Shown here: positions 42,928 to 51,380 of the stretch, one piece after another
Layout of the letters: each line of letters opens with the position of its first letter
How positions within the stretch are numbered: the first letter of the stretch is position 1
From: Oligoflexus sp.
Lineage (GTDB): Bacteria > Bdellovibrionota_B > Oligoflexia > Oligoflexales > Oligoflexaceae
DNA: 64,000 nucleotides
Assembly (NCBI GenBank): GCA_014378195.1
Contig: JACMOC010000072.1
Coordinates: forward strand, 124,001-188,000
Direction: 5' to 3'
The notes under the pieces: model-generated
The model's database searches: none
The model's input: the letters and a program-made list of their open reading frames with translations, nothing else
What the model was told of the DNA's origin: nothing
Translations under genes and position numbers: made by a program

Positions 42928-43734
42928 CTACTTGATCTTGAAGGAGTCGGCCTGGAACTTAAATTGGAAATACGTGATGAAAAAGTCCAGTATCAAAATG
43001 GCAACATAAGAATTCACAACCGCGCGTGTCGTAGCACGTCCGACCCCTTTTGCACCTCCCTGCGCGTTAAATCCCTCATAGCATCCAATACTTGCGAAGA
43101 TAAAACCAAAAAGCATGGACTTCTGGATGCCCATGAAAAGGTCGTCCGTATCGATAATCCATTCGATCTTCGAGAAGAAATCGGCAACATCGACGTTGTA
43201 AAAATAGACGCCGACGACATAGGCAGCGGCGACTCCAACTACGACCATAAGGCTAGACAGCAAAGGCATCATCAGAACGGATGCGAGGATACGCGGCGCG
43301 ACCAGATAATTGTAAGGATCGACAGCCATAACGCGCATAGCGTCGATCTGCTCGTTGACTTTCATGGAGGCGATTTCTGCGGCCATAGCGGAGCCGGCAC
43401 GAGCGGTTACCAGGAAGGCGCCCACGACAGGCGCTAACTCGCGAGCCAGGGCAAATCCGGTTGAAGCACCCAGCATCGATTCCGTACCGAACGTGACGAA
43501 AATTTCGCCGAGCTGAAAGCCAAAAATTCCGCCGATCATGATTCCGGCAAGGATGCAGATCACGAGGCTCCGGTTGCCGACGAATTCAAGCTGGGCAAAT
43601 AAAAGATTGGATTTGACGAGGGGGCGAAAGGTTTTTTGAATCCCGCGTCCCACAAAGACTGCATAATTCCCGGCCCCTTGAACGGTGTCTTCTACAAAGC
43701 CACCAACGGCTCTCGTCACATATTTTAAAGGCAA
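42928..43734 (-). CDS. mlaE: MlaE-family ABC transporter permease
   Basis: 268 aa with about five to six membrane segments. Typical MlaE text: IMIGGIFGFQLGEIFVTFG, LARELAPVVGAFLVTARAGSAMAAEIASMKVNEQIDAM (the cytoplasmic EQ loop for the ATPase), DPYNYLVAPRI and FGFIFASIGCYEGFNAQGGAKGVG. It is the membrane part of a phospholipid transport ABC system that maintains outer-membrane lipid asymmetry. The usual partners (MlaF ATPase, MlaD MCE protein) are not in this window. TTG start at 43734 with AGGAG upstream. Confidence 0.92.
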   Translation of the reverse strand: MPLKYVTRAVGGFVEDTVQGAGNYAVFVGRGIQKTFRPLVKSNLLFAQLEFVGNRSLVICILAGIMIGGIFGFQLGEIFVTFGTESMLGASTGFALARELAPVVGAFLVTARAGSAMAAEIASMKVNEQIDAMRVMAVDPYNYLVAPRILASVLMMPLLSSLMVVVGVAAAYVVGVYFYNVDVADFFSKIEWIIDTDDLFMGIQKSMLFGFIFASIGCYEGFNAQGGAKGVGRATTRAVVNSYVAILILDFFITYFQFKFQADSFKIK

Positions 43735-43891
43735 GCAGTACTCCTAAGGGCCAAGGCACCAGTGTTCATGAGCCCGGCATTTGCGCAGTCATTGATGCGC
43801 ATTACAAGATTGGCATTTCCGTTGCGGCTCATCTATACTCTACCTACCTTTGCAAAAAACTCAGGTTATGCACCAGCGTGGAGATGATAGA

Positions 43892-44869
43892 GTGACGTTA
43901 CACAAGCTCACCTCGATACCACTGATAATCATGACCCTGACGACTTTTTCTCAGGCGGTGCAGGCTGCTTGTACAACCCTTATTAAAGGCCCTGTAGCGA
44001 TCCTTGTTAAAGAGTGTAAGGCCATTGTGCCGGAAACTACCTTCGCCTCACGAGATTCCAAGTATAACTTCATCAGGGATTTACCTCCAGCGAATCGTAA
44101 GCAGTTTATGGAGACTTACCGCGGGGTTCTCGTGACCGGTCCCGTGACTCAGTCCCAGGCGATTCGTCAGGGTATGTCGGTAGAAAAAGGCGCTCTGCTT
44201 GGTGAGTCAATATCAGCTCTTATCCCCGCTGTTGCCGGGAACTGCGAAACGACAAGTGGTCACACCATCGAGGTGGACCTCACCCAGGCCTGCTGTGACG
44301 GAGGCGGGGAGGCCCCTTGTCTGCTGGATACGGGTTATGTGTTAAGGAACGTGAAACTCAGCGATCCGAAGGCCACAGGGAAGGATGCAGCGGGTAAACG
44401 ATCGCCCGAGATTCAAGCCCTTTATGCCAAAGCCAAACAGGCAATTTCCGTTCATGATTTAAGAGGGGCGGCGGTATCTTTTGAGCAAATTCGCTCCAAA
44501 GGAGAACTGGATGTCGCGAGCAAATTTAAACTGGGCATCATCTATCGCGAACTCGACAAATGCGCCCTGGCTCTGCCGGTACTCGAGGAGCTTCAGCATA
44601 AGTTTGAGACGAAGGATTATTGGACGGATACCGAAGGACCGGTGAGAAAAGGGACATTTCTGTATGCCCGCTGTCTTTCGGTCACAGGCAAAACCAACGA
44701 AGCCGTGCTTGTTTTGCAGGGCTTTCTGGTCGAAAAATCCCGCTATCGCAAGGAGATACTCGAATCTCTATCGCACAAGGATTTTGGCTATATGCATACA
44801 TCAAAATCTTTCATAAACTATAAAAAGAACGCCGAGAAACTACTCAAAACTACGGACGACGAGAATTAA
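43892..44869 (+). CDS. Exported Cys-rich protein with TPR-like C-terminus, unknown
   Basis: 325 aa from a GTG at 43892 with GGAG 8 nt upstream; this yields the signal peptide VTLHKLTSIPLIIMTLTTFS ending near VQAAC. The first ~130 residues contain several Cys (ACTTLIKG, GNCETTSG, QACCDGGGEAPCLLD), perhaps disulfide-bonded. The rest is helical repeats (LRGAAVSFEQIRSKGELD, CALALPVLEELQHKF, TNEAVLVLQGFLVEKSRY). No known family. It converges on rdgB and overlaps it by 4 nt. Confidence 0.68.
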   Translation: MTLHKLTSIPLIIMTLTTFSQAVQAACTTLIKGPVAILVKECKAIVPETTFASRDSKYNFIRDLPPANRKQFMETYRGVLVTGPVTQSQAIRQGMSVEKGALLGESISALIPAVAGNCETTSGHTIEVDLTQACCDGGGEAPCLLDTGYVLRNVKLSDPKATGKDAAGKRSPEIQALYAKAKQAISVHDLRGAAVSFEQIRSKGELDVASKFKLGIIYRELDKCALALPVLEELQHKFETKDYWTDTEGPVRKGTFLYARCLSVTGKTNEAVLVLQGFLVEKSRYRKEILESLSHKDFGYMHTSKSFINYKKNAEKLLKTTDDEN

Positions 44870-45456
44870 AATTCGCGGGTCAGATGCTCTTTGAACTGAA
44901 TCAGAGCGCGGGCGCGATGAGAAATCTGATTTTTAATGTCGTCACCAAGTTCGGCAAAAGTCTCATGATAGGCGGTAGGGATAAACAAGGGATCGTAGCC
45001 GAAACCTTTCAAACCCACGGTTTTTTTCACCAAATGCCCATCGCAGTGACCTTCGAAGAAAACTGGCGATGCACCCTCCTGTAGAAAACAAATTACACAT
45101 ACAAATCGCGCCTGCAGCTGATCCTCCGGCAAATGATTGATGTCACGCAGGAGCTTGAGGTTATTCGCTTCATCATCGGCGTTTGGCCCTGCATAACGTG
45201 CGGAATAAACCCCAGGCGCGCCATGCAGCGAGGCGACCTCAAGACCCGAGTCGTCGGAGATCACGGTGTGTGCGCCTCGAGCTAAAACGGCCTGCGCTTT
45301 GATCAAAGCATTGTCTCGAAATGTCGATCCTGTTTCATCCCAACTGATGCCGGGCGCAAGCTCGTCGCAAGGCCTGATATTAAAGGTTTTTCCAAGAATT
45401 GCCTGGATCTCGTGAACCTTGTGTTTATTCTGACTCGCCAGGTAAATTATTGACAT
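44866..45456 (-). CDS. rdgB: dITP/XTP pyrophosphatase (RdgB/HAM1)
   Basis: 196 aa, normal. Motifs: LASQNKHKVHEI at the start, ETGSTFRDNALIKA, ISDDSGLEVASLHGAPGVYSARYAG and GFGYDPLFIP, then ISHRARAL. It hydrolyses non-canonical purine nucleoside triphosphates to the monophosphates to keep dITP and XTP out of DNA. Start ATG at 45456. Convergent overlap with the upstream + strand gene. Confidence 0.95.
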   Translation of the reverse strand: MSIIYLASQNKHKVHEIQAILGKTFNIRPCDELAPGISWDETGSTFRDNALIKAQAVLARGAHTVISDDSGLEVASLHGAPGVYSARYAGPNADDEANNLKLLRDINHLPEDQLQARFVCVICFLQEGASPVFFEGHCDGHLVKKTVGLKGFGYDPLFIPTAYHETFAELGDDIKNQISHRARALIQFKEHLTREF

Positions 45457-45515
45457 AAACTGCTCCAGCTGTGTTAAGTGTGCACACGTGTTTCTAATGG
45501 AGTAAGGATCGTTCC

Positions 45516-45740
45516 ATGAAAGCAGAAGATATCATCGAGAGAATACAGGCGTCGATCCCGAGTGCTCAAATAAGAGCGCACGATCTGACGGGCGGCGGCG
45601 ATCACTGGCAGCTGCATATTACTGCCAGTGAATTTAGCGGACTGAACATGGTTCAGCAGCATCAACTTGTGTATAAAGCATTGGGTGAGTGGATGGCGGG
45701 TCCTATTCATGCGTTGAGCTTGAATACGCGTACGCCCTGA
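45516..45740 (+). CDS. bolA: BolA-family protein
   Basis: 74 aa with the compact BolA pattern: HDLTGGGDHWQLHI (22-35), FSGLNMVQQHQLVYKALG and a final IHALSLNTRTP. It resembles the IbaG/YrbA subgroup. These proteins pair with monothiol glutaredoxins to handle iron-sulfur clusters; the glutaredoxin in this window (15017) is dithiol type and unlinked. Its stop abuts the stop of the opposite gene exactly (45740/45741). Confidence 0.88.
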   Translation: MKAEDIIERIQASIPSAQIRAHDLTGGGDHWQLHITASEFSGLNMVQQHQLVYKALGEWMAGPIHALSLNTRTP

Positions 45741-46034
45741 TTATTTGCCGTTGTCAGCTCTGCGAGATTGACGGCGCAGGGCTTCAGCAGCTTGAGCTTT
45801 GCGAACACGGGCAAAAATCTCAGGGGAATTCTGCAAAAGAAATGGAATAGTTTGGCGTATTTTCTTTTCAAGAAGTGGGGGAACAGAAAAAATCCCCATT
45901 TCCTTGAAGTACGCCACTATAATTTTCTCGAGGATTTCACTTTCGATTCGCCAGTCTTCGATAATAAGGAGCAATACCTTATCGTTAAAGCGTTGAGCCA
46001 CATAGATTTCGATGGGTTGTGGTTCGACTAGCAT
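45741..46034 (-). CDS. Hypothetical protein (97 aa)
   Basis: Starts MLVEPQPIEIYVAQRFNDKV with GAGGT about 9 nt upstream. No signal peptide; the sequence looks like a short beta segment followed by amphipathic helices (ESEILEKIIVAYFKEMGI, LLQNSPEIFARVRKAQAAEAL). Convergent with bolA. Not recognised. The 211-nt gap upstream (46035-46245) holds no other gene. Confidence 0.65.
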   Translation of the reverse strand: MLVEPQPIEIYVAQRFNDKVLLLIIEDWRIESEILEKIIVAYFKEMGIFSVPPLLEKKIRQTIPFLLQNSPEIFARVRKAQAAEALRRQSRRADNGK

Positions 46035-46245
46035 GGCAAATTTACCTCGGACAAATAACTACCTACGCCTTATCGGCACTTAATTTTGTCCGTTGAGTCA
46101 TTTTTCGGTAAAGTTTCCAGAGTGCTTGTGTGTTTTTCTGTTGAGAATTGTACAAGGATTGGGCAATTAGCCAAAAAAGGCAATGACTAAGGGTAAGATT
46201 TAAGGGCAAGCTTGGGGCTTGGAACGCACACTTCGGGAGGGGTAT

Positions 46246-46986
46246 ATGGGAACCAGGGCAGAGAAGAAGGCTAAGACCAGAAAGAATATCATTCAGGCCG
46301 CCCTCAATCTCAGCACGACGAATGGCTTTGCATGTCTAAGCCTTCGCGAGGTGACACGAGCTGCCGGTATCGCACCGACCTCGTTCTATCGCCACTTCAA
46401 AGACATGGAAGATCTCGGCCTAGCATTGGTCGACGAAGTATCACTTACTTTAAGACAACTCCTCCGGCAGTCCCGCCGTCGCGCCCGCGTTCGTCGCGGT
46501 GTGATTCGGACTTCGGTCGAAACGTTTATGGAATATCTGGAGAACAGCGAGCAGCATTTCCGTCTTCTAATGGGCGAGCGTCTTGGTGAGCAAAAGGGTT
46601 TCCGCAAAGAAATCAAAAAAGAGACGCGTCGTTTCGTTGAAGAGCTTGCTGAAGATATCGTCAAAGAGTCGGAAGCGAGTCAGCGTGATATTCTGAATCC
46701 GGAGCTTGTTGCTGAGACGATGATTACGGTCATCTTCAACCTTGGTATGGAAGCTCTTGAATTGCCTTCGAAACAGCGGATCGAAATCGCTGAGCGTATG
46801 GTCAATCAACTCGAAATCGTATTGTTGGGAGCGGAAGCTTATTCCAAAGGCTGGAAAGCAAGTTCGGGCGGACGTTTGCCTAGTCTCCTCAAAGGCGAAG
46901 AGCTCGGAAATGGAATGATTCATCACGAAGTTGAGAGTGTGCGCGATACGAGCGACCACAGCCGCGATCTTGTCTCTTTGATGTGA
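46246..46986 (+). CDS. fabR: TetR-family regulator, FabR-like
   Basis: 246 aa from ATG 46246, where GGGAGGGG lies close upstream. The N-terminal HTH (about 8-55: KNIIQAALNLSTTNGFACLS, VTRAAGIAPTSFYRHFKDM) and the following DLGLALVDEVSLTLRQLLRQ, VIRTSVETFMEYLENSEQHF and FRLLMGERLGEQ closely follow FabR, the repressor of unsaturated fatty acid genes (fabA/fabB) in gammaproteobacteria. No fab gene lies beside it, so its targets here are unknown. It has a ~45-residue C-terminal extension. Confidence 0.8.
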   Translation: MGTRAEKKAKTRKNIIQAALNLSTTNGFACLSLREVTRAAGIAPTSFYRHFKDMEDLGLALVDEVSLTLRQLLRQSRRRARVRRGVIRTSVETFMEYLENSEQHFRLLMGERLGEQKGFRKEIKKETRRFVEELAEDIVKESEASQRDILNPELVAETMITVIFNLGMEALELPSKQRIEIAERMVNQLEIVLLGAEAYSKGWKASSGGRLPSLLKGEELGNGMIHHEVESVRDTSDHSRDLVSLM

Positions 46987-47523
46987 TTACTCGAGGAGGT
47001 CGGCAGTACGAAGGCTGGCAAGCCATTCAATATGATTGCCGGTACGTTTCGCATGATCGTTGAGTATCCCGCGATCGCCGTAAGGCGCGTCTAGCAAAGC
47101 CGCATTGTAACGACGTTGAAGCATACGTTCGAGATGCAAACACGTTGCATGGCTGGTGCGGTAGGCCCATGATTTCCCCAGATGCCGACCGAGTCCATGA
47201 GCGATCATGCCGATCTCAGGTGAGATCGAAAAGCCCTTTTCCTCCGGAATTCCACGATTAAAAACAATGAGATTAACGAGGTTCTTCGCCTGCTGGCGAT
47301 GAGCTTCGATAATTGTGTCCGCGCCGCCTTCCATGCAGAGGCATTCGGAGCAACGGCGATACATTTCGATAGAACCAAGCTCGAGTTGTAGGAGCTTGTT
47401 GAGCATACGGAGATAGGAATTGTTTTCGAAAAGTGTCGAATATGGAATAGTGCGGCCGCGCGGGAGCTGAAAGGTCAAGACCAATGAAGAGTCACTAGAA
47501 AGCCAACTTGATGAACTGCCCAT
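46987..47523 (-). CDS. Ferritin-like/four-helix protein, putative
   Basis: 178 aa. From about residue 35 it is helical with LLQLELGSIEMYRR, EAHRQQAKNLVNLIVF, RTSHATCLHLERMLQRRYN and HAKRTGNHIEWL. This spacing of Glu and His over four helices resembles ferritin-like proteins of the DUF2383 type. The metal site is not proved and an N-terminal ~30 residues are extra. Its stop abuts that of the FabR-like gene. Confidence 0.5.
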   Translation of the reverse strand: MGSSSSWLSSDSSLVLTFQLPRGRTIPYSTLFENNSYLRMLNKLLQLELGSIEMYRRCSECLCMEGGADTIIEAHRQQAKNLVNLIVFNRGIPEEKGFSISPEIGMIAHGLGRHLGKSWAYRTSHATCLHLERMLQRRYNAALLDAPYGDRGILNDHAKRTGNHIEWLASLRTADLLE

Positions 47524-47838
47524 GATGCCTCCGATTAGCCCTTAAAGGGGTTAGAGCCGGTTTGACCCGCGCTTCGTTTGGTCCCAATCGCGCCAGCGAC
47601 TATATATACCACTCCCTTAATTCTTTCTATACCCTAATGCACCACCTTGGCCGGACAGTGTTGCTTTCAAAGTCCCGATATTCGATGAACAGGCTTCAAT
47701 TTTGCCATATTTGTTTGAAATTACAAGGTAGTACTAAAGTGGAGGGTCTTCAGCCTTAGGCCGGGTGTGACTTTGAACGAACAATGAGTTTATCAGTCCC
47801 CGGTTCAGTGTGCGTGTGCATACAGGGACTTAGCCGCA
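47524..47838. other. Intergenic stretch of ~315 nt
   Basis: An open frame at 47562-47759 on the plus strand has no ribosome site and no recognisable product. The minus strand must carry the promoter of the ferritin-like gene; a TATATA element near 47600 is a candidate -10. Nothing else was seen. Confidence 0.5.
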
Positions 47839-48942
47839 TCATAAATCCTGAAAATAATGCCGAGTCTTGTCAAACAGGGCTAAAAATCCCGAACGATCGC
47901 CGGTTTCTACCAGATTCGTTAGCTTGGACAAAACTTTTTGGAGATCTTCATAGAGTTTTGAGCGGTGAGGATTTAAGGCCTGGATATCAAAATACAGTTC
48001 GTGGTTTTCGGACAAGAGTGCCTCGGCACTATGGGTCTGATGAAGGAAGGTGGCACCACCGGTTTCGCGACCATCTTTTACGGAGATGTTTTGTTCGCTG
48101 AGGGTGATACCAAAAAGTAGATTTATGAGGTGCGCAAGGCCAAGAGTCGAGAGCATAATTTCGTCGTGGCTTTGCAAATCAATCGTGACGAGATTGGCGG
48201 AAGTTGAATGGAAGTAGAGCGTTGCTGCTTCATTGGAACAGAGTCCTTCCGCCTTGCAAATCAGGATGTTTTTGTCGAGAAGTAGGTCGGTGTCAGGGCC
48301 AAACATAGGGTGGATCGAGGCTATTTTCAGGCCTTCTGCCTGTAACGTCTTCAAGACGGGAATGATTGGGGACTTGAGCGAAGACGTCTCGATAATCATG
48401 CCTTGGGGTTTTTGCTCAGCAAGAGTTTGCAAAAGCGCGGCCGCCTCCGTGAGAGGGCAAGCGAGGAGTATGATCTCGTAACGATTGAGGTCTTTTTTGA
48501 GATCAACATGCCGTGCGTAAGAATCGGGAATATCATCGGCATTGATGTCGTTGATCGAAACTTGAAAGCCTATCGATTGAAAATACTGCGAAAACCATTT
48601 TCCCATACGGCCGAGTCCACCGATGATCAAAACGTCCTTGAGCTGGGAATCAGCCAGTTGCCTTCGCGCTTGGTGAAGTTTGTTTTGTTCATGAACAGAG
48701 TGGCCCATAAGAAGAGTCATAAGATCTTCGATAAAATCCGGGGCAAGGCCAAGGCTGGCTGCCATGGAACGGGATCTTTCGACGATCTCTTTTTCGACCC
48801 GAAAGTCTTTGACCGGTAAACGATTATCAGCCTTGTACTGGCCAATTTTTAATGCGAGTTCCATGCGTCGAGCGGTGATCCTGATGATCTCGCTGTCGAT
48901 GCCTCTAATCTCCTGCCGCCACGCATCCAAATCTTCAGCCAT
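47839..48942 (-). CDS. tyrA: Chorismate mutase / prephenate dehydrogenase (T-protein)
   Basis: 367 aa. An N-terminal AroQ-type chorismate mutase (about 1-90: LDAWRQEIRGIDSEIIRITARRMELALKIGQYKADNRLPV) is fused to a Rossmann prephenate dehydrogenase (VLIIGGLGRMGKWFSQYF near 104-121, then SSLKSPI, IHPMFGPD and helical C-domain). Together they convert chorismate to 4-hydroxyphenylpyruvate for tyrosine. The ATG at 48942 has AGAGGG upstream; the longer frame to 48972 has none. An HPPD-like dioxygenase gene lies 11 kb away. Confidence 0.94.
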   Translation of the reverse strand: MAEDLDAWRQEIRGIDSEIIRITARRMELALKIGQYKADNRLPVKDFRVEKEIVERSRSMAASLGLAPDFIEDLMTLLMGHSVHEQNKLHQARRQLADSQLKDVLIIGGLGRMGKWFSQYFQSIGFQVSINDINADDIPDSYARHVDLKKDLNRYEIILLACPLTEAAALLQTLAEQKPQGMIIETSSLKSPIIPVLKTLQAEGLKIASIHPMFGPDTDLLLDKNILICKAEGLCSNEAATLYFHSTSANLVTIDLQSHDEIMLSTLGLAHLINLLFGITLSEQNISVKDGRETGGATFLHQTHSAEALLSENHELYFDIQALNPHRSKLYEDLQKVLSKLTNLVETGDRSGFLALFDKTRHYFQDL

Positions 48943-49127
48943 GGGCCTGCCCTCTGTAACCTTGTTTGACACTTGTCTTAAGATTTAGACGGAACGCCGA
49001 GTCCCTCGCTCCCTAAGTGCCCGGAAACGTTCCTGGCAAATACTACAGATTTGGTCTCCATCTTGCAAAACAAAGCGTGTGGTTGTTGCTCCTCTCTTTG
49101 CTGCTCTTGTCACTGGAGACTTTTCCT

Positions 49128-49655
49128 ATGCGTAAACTTATCACGATCGCCTCGCTGCTCCTCAGCAATTTGGCAATGGCCTCAACTCTTCCTATTTGTT
49201 CGATAGCGGGCCCGAGTTCCGGTCAAAGTCAGACCATTCTGAGCGCTTTAACGAGCACGCCCACTCCGGCATTTTTCATCATGGATGTGGCGGGCAAAGC
49301 ACAATTTATTCCGCCTTCGCGGGCCTACGCCGATATTCTGCAAACGCCTGTGCGCAGTATCATATTGAATGACACCGAAGAGCTGCGTTTTCTTTCGCAG
49401 ACTCTCGCTCATAGCAACATACTTCTTGTCCTTGATGGCAAATCCTCAAGCGACTTTGATGCCGACAAAAGCCACAAGGTCTTGTCGGTAGCAAAGCTCC
49501 TCGACATCAAAGTCTCGATGCTCTGGCTCGGTGAGAAAAAAAGCCCTAAGATTCTGAAGGCCATGGCGCTTCAAAGTGGAGGTTCCACATTTGAAACGAA
49601 AGATCTGGTCCAAAGAGTCGATCAACTTTGCCGTGAATCCGTTGCAAACCGCTAA
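49128..49655 (+). CDS. Exported protein, possibly vWA-like, unknown
   Basis: 175 aa from ATG 49128 with GGAG upstream; the longer frame at 49017 would bury the signal peptide. Signal: MRKLITIASLLLSNLAMAS. The mature part (PAFFIMDVAGKAQFIP, ILLVLDGKSSSDFDADK, VSMLWLGEKKSPKILKAMALQSGGS) recalls the second half of a von Willebrand A-like Rossmann fold but lacks an evident MIDAS motif. Two Cys, one near each end. Followed by a strong terminator. Confidence 0.6.
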   Translation: MRKLITIASLLLSNLAMASTLPICSIAGPSSGQSQTILSALTSTPTPAFFIMDVAGKAQFIPPSRAYADILQTPVRSIILNDTEELRFLSQTLAHSNILLVLDGKSSSDFDADKSHKVLSVAKLLDIKVSMLWLGEKKSPKILKAMALQSGGSTFETKDLVQRVDQLCRESVANR

Positions 49656-49696
49656 GGTTTCCTCCGGTCATTTCAAATGAGTACTGTGTTTCATGG

Positions 49697-49723
49697 CAGC
49701 TGCTCTTAGGGCAGCTGTTTTTT
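49697..49723 (+). terminator. Intrinsic terminator
   Basis: CAGCTGC (49697-49703) pairs with GCAGCTG (49711-49717) and is followed by six T. It ends exactly where the opposing comM gene ends. Confidence 0.9.
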
Positions 49724-51236
49724 ATGGGCGAAAAGCGGCCGCTTCGCGAATGTGCTCGAACCCGATGCCCTCACTCCGATCGATGTCAGCAAGCGTTCGT
49801 GCTAAACGCATGAGGCGAAGAGTCGAGCGCGATGATACCTGCAGTTTCTCCAGATCCTCCATGATATTTTGTCTTCGATTATTATCGATCAAACTGCTTT
49901 CAAAGATTTGATCGAGTGTCACCGATGCGTTGTCGGTCTGTGAGCCCCAGCGTTTGTACATAAAATGCCGTGACGTCTCCACTGTTTCTAGGAGGCGGTG
50001 AGTTTGTTTGAGGATGCTTTTCGAAAACTGCGAAGGTTTGAGCTCCGGCATACGATAGTGAATGTCAATGCGCTCGAGAAGTGGACCTGACAGGCGGGCA
50101 TTGTAGTTGAGTCTTTGCTGTGTGGAACAAAGGCACAGTCGCCTTTTGCTGTCCATATAGCCACAAGGACAATTGTTGCACGCCGCTATTAACTGAACGC
50201 GCGAATGCCAACGGAGTTTTTTGTGAGCGCGCGAAATATTGAGGTAGCCGGTTTCCAAAGGTTCCCGCAATGCTTCGAGCAAATCACGCCGAAACTCCGG
50301 AAGTTCGTCAAGAAAAAGTATGCCGCCATGCGCTAAAGATAATTCTCCAGGTTGATCGGCTGTACCCAAGAGCGCCTGCGGACTGCAGGTATGGTGAGGT
50401 GAGCGGAAGGGGGGCTCGCCCCTAAGGATGGAATCGGGGATACGATCGGTAACGAGAGAATGAATCCTCAGGCAGTCGATGTGAATATCGCTCAGAACCG
50501 CCGGTAAAAGGCAGGGAAGTCGCTGCGCAAACATCGATTTTCCGCAGCCGGGGCTGCCTCGGAGGAGAAGGCTGTGGCGGCCTATCGCAAAACAAAGAGC
50601 AAGTCGCTGAAGATCTGGGGTTAAAAACATGTCGTCGAAGTCATCGGGCTTTTCCACATCATCGATTCGAACGTCGGGCAGGGCTGAGGACGGGGCCATA
50701 CCCTCGAATAGCCATTTCAGAACGTCTTCCAGCCCATCAAAACATAAAAAACGAAAGGCGCGGCCATGAAGGCTTGTCACCTGCTGTAACGCCTCGACCT
50801 CTTTGGCATTTTCCGCAGAAATGACAACGCCGTTCAAGCCCTCTTTCATCGCAGCCAGGATCAAGGGGATAATGCCCCGCGAGGGTCTCAAACTCCCATC
50901 CAGACCAATTTCTGCGGCAAAAAGCCAGTCTTTGGTATTTTCGACGGCTTCTTTGGTGCTCAGTAAAACGGCGAGGCTGATCGCAATGGGTAGATCGAAA
51001 TGATTGCCTTCCTTCCGGCTATCGGCCGGCGAGAAGTTGATAAGGATGCGTTTGTGTCCCATCTTGTAACCCAGATTTTCCAAAACAGTCTTGGCCCGTT
51101 CCTTTCCGTCACGACACAAATCGCTGATGTTCCCCACCAGTTGAAGGCCCGCGAAGCCGCTCGTTGTTGTGCTCTCTATGGTCACCAGAATAGCCTCGGT
51201 GCCGTCAACAGTCGCCGTCCGTGTAAGACTTTGCAT
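49722..51236 (-). CDS. comM: YifB/ComM-family Mg-chelatase-like AAA+ ATPase
   Basis: 504 aa from ATG 51236, which has AGGAGG 7 nt upstream; the much longer frame to 51452 has no such signal. An N-terminal ChlI-like domain (RKEGNHFDLPIAISLAVLL, FAAEIGLDGSLRPSRGIIPL) is followed by the AAA core with Walker A RGSPGCGKSMFAQRLP near 225 and GGILFLDELPEF (Walker B). CNNCPCGY and the C-terminal sensor domain complete it. ComM is a helicase that aids branch migration in natural transformation. Competence genes beyond a type IV pilin were not seen. Confidence 0.92.
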   Translation of the reverse strand: MQSLTRTATVDGTEAILVTIESTTTSGFAGLQLVGNISDLCRDGKERAKTVLENLGYKMGHKRILINFSPADSRKEGNHFDLPIAISLAVLLSTKEAVENTKDWLFAAEIGLDGSLRPSRGIIPLILAAMKEGLNGVVISAENAKEVEALQQVTSLHGRAFRFLCFDGLEDVLKWLFEGMAPSSALPDVRIDDVEKPDDFDDMFLTPDLQRLALCFAIGRHSLLLRGSPGCGKSMFAQRLPCLLPAVLSDIHIDCLRIHSLVTDRIPDSILRGEPPFRSPHHTCSPQALLGTADQPGELSLAHGGILFLDELPEFRRDLLEALREPLETGYLNISRAHKKLRWHSRVQLIAACNNCPCGYMDSKRRLCLCSTQQRLNYNARLSGPLLERIDIHYRMPELKPSQFSKSILKQTHRLLETVETSRHFMYKRWGSQTDNASVTLDQIFESSLIDNNRRQNIMEDLEKLQVSSRSTLRLMRLARTLADIDRSEGIGFEHIREAAAFRP

Positions 51237-51380
51237 AGCTTTCCTCCTGCTCTGCGTTTTAACAAAGACCTTGGGAAAAAGAGCTGGACATAATCTCCTC
51301 GCTACTGACACTTGGAGGCGCTTTGTGTTAGGTTTTAGTGCCACTCGAGGCCAGATTCCGTCATAAGAAAGTAGATCAAA

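Noticed and set aside
47562..47759. 65-codon plus-strand frame
   Set aside because: No ribosome site and no recognisable protein features.
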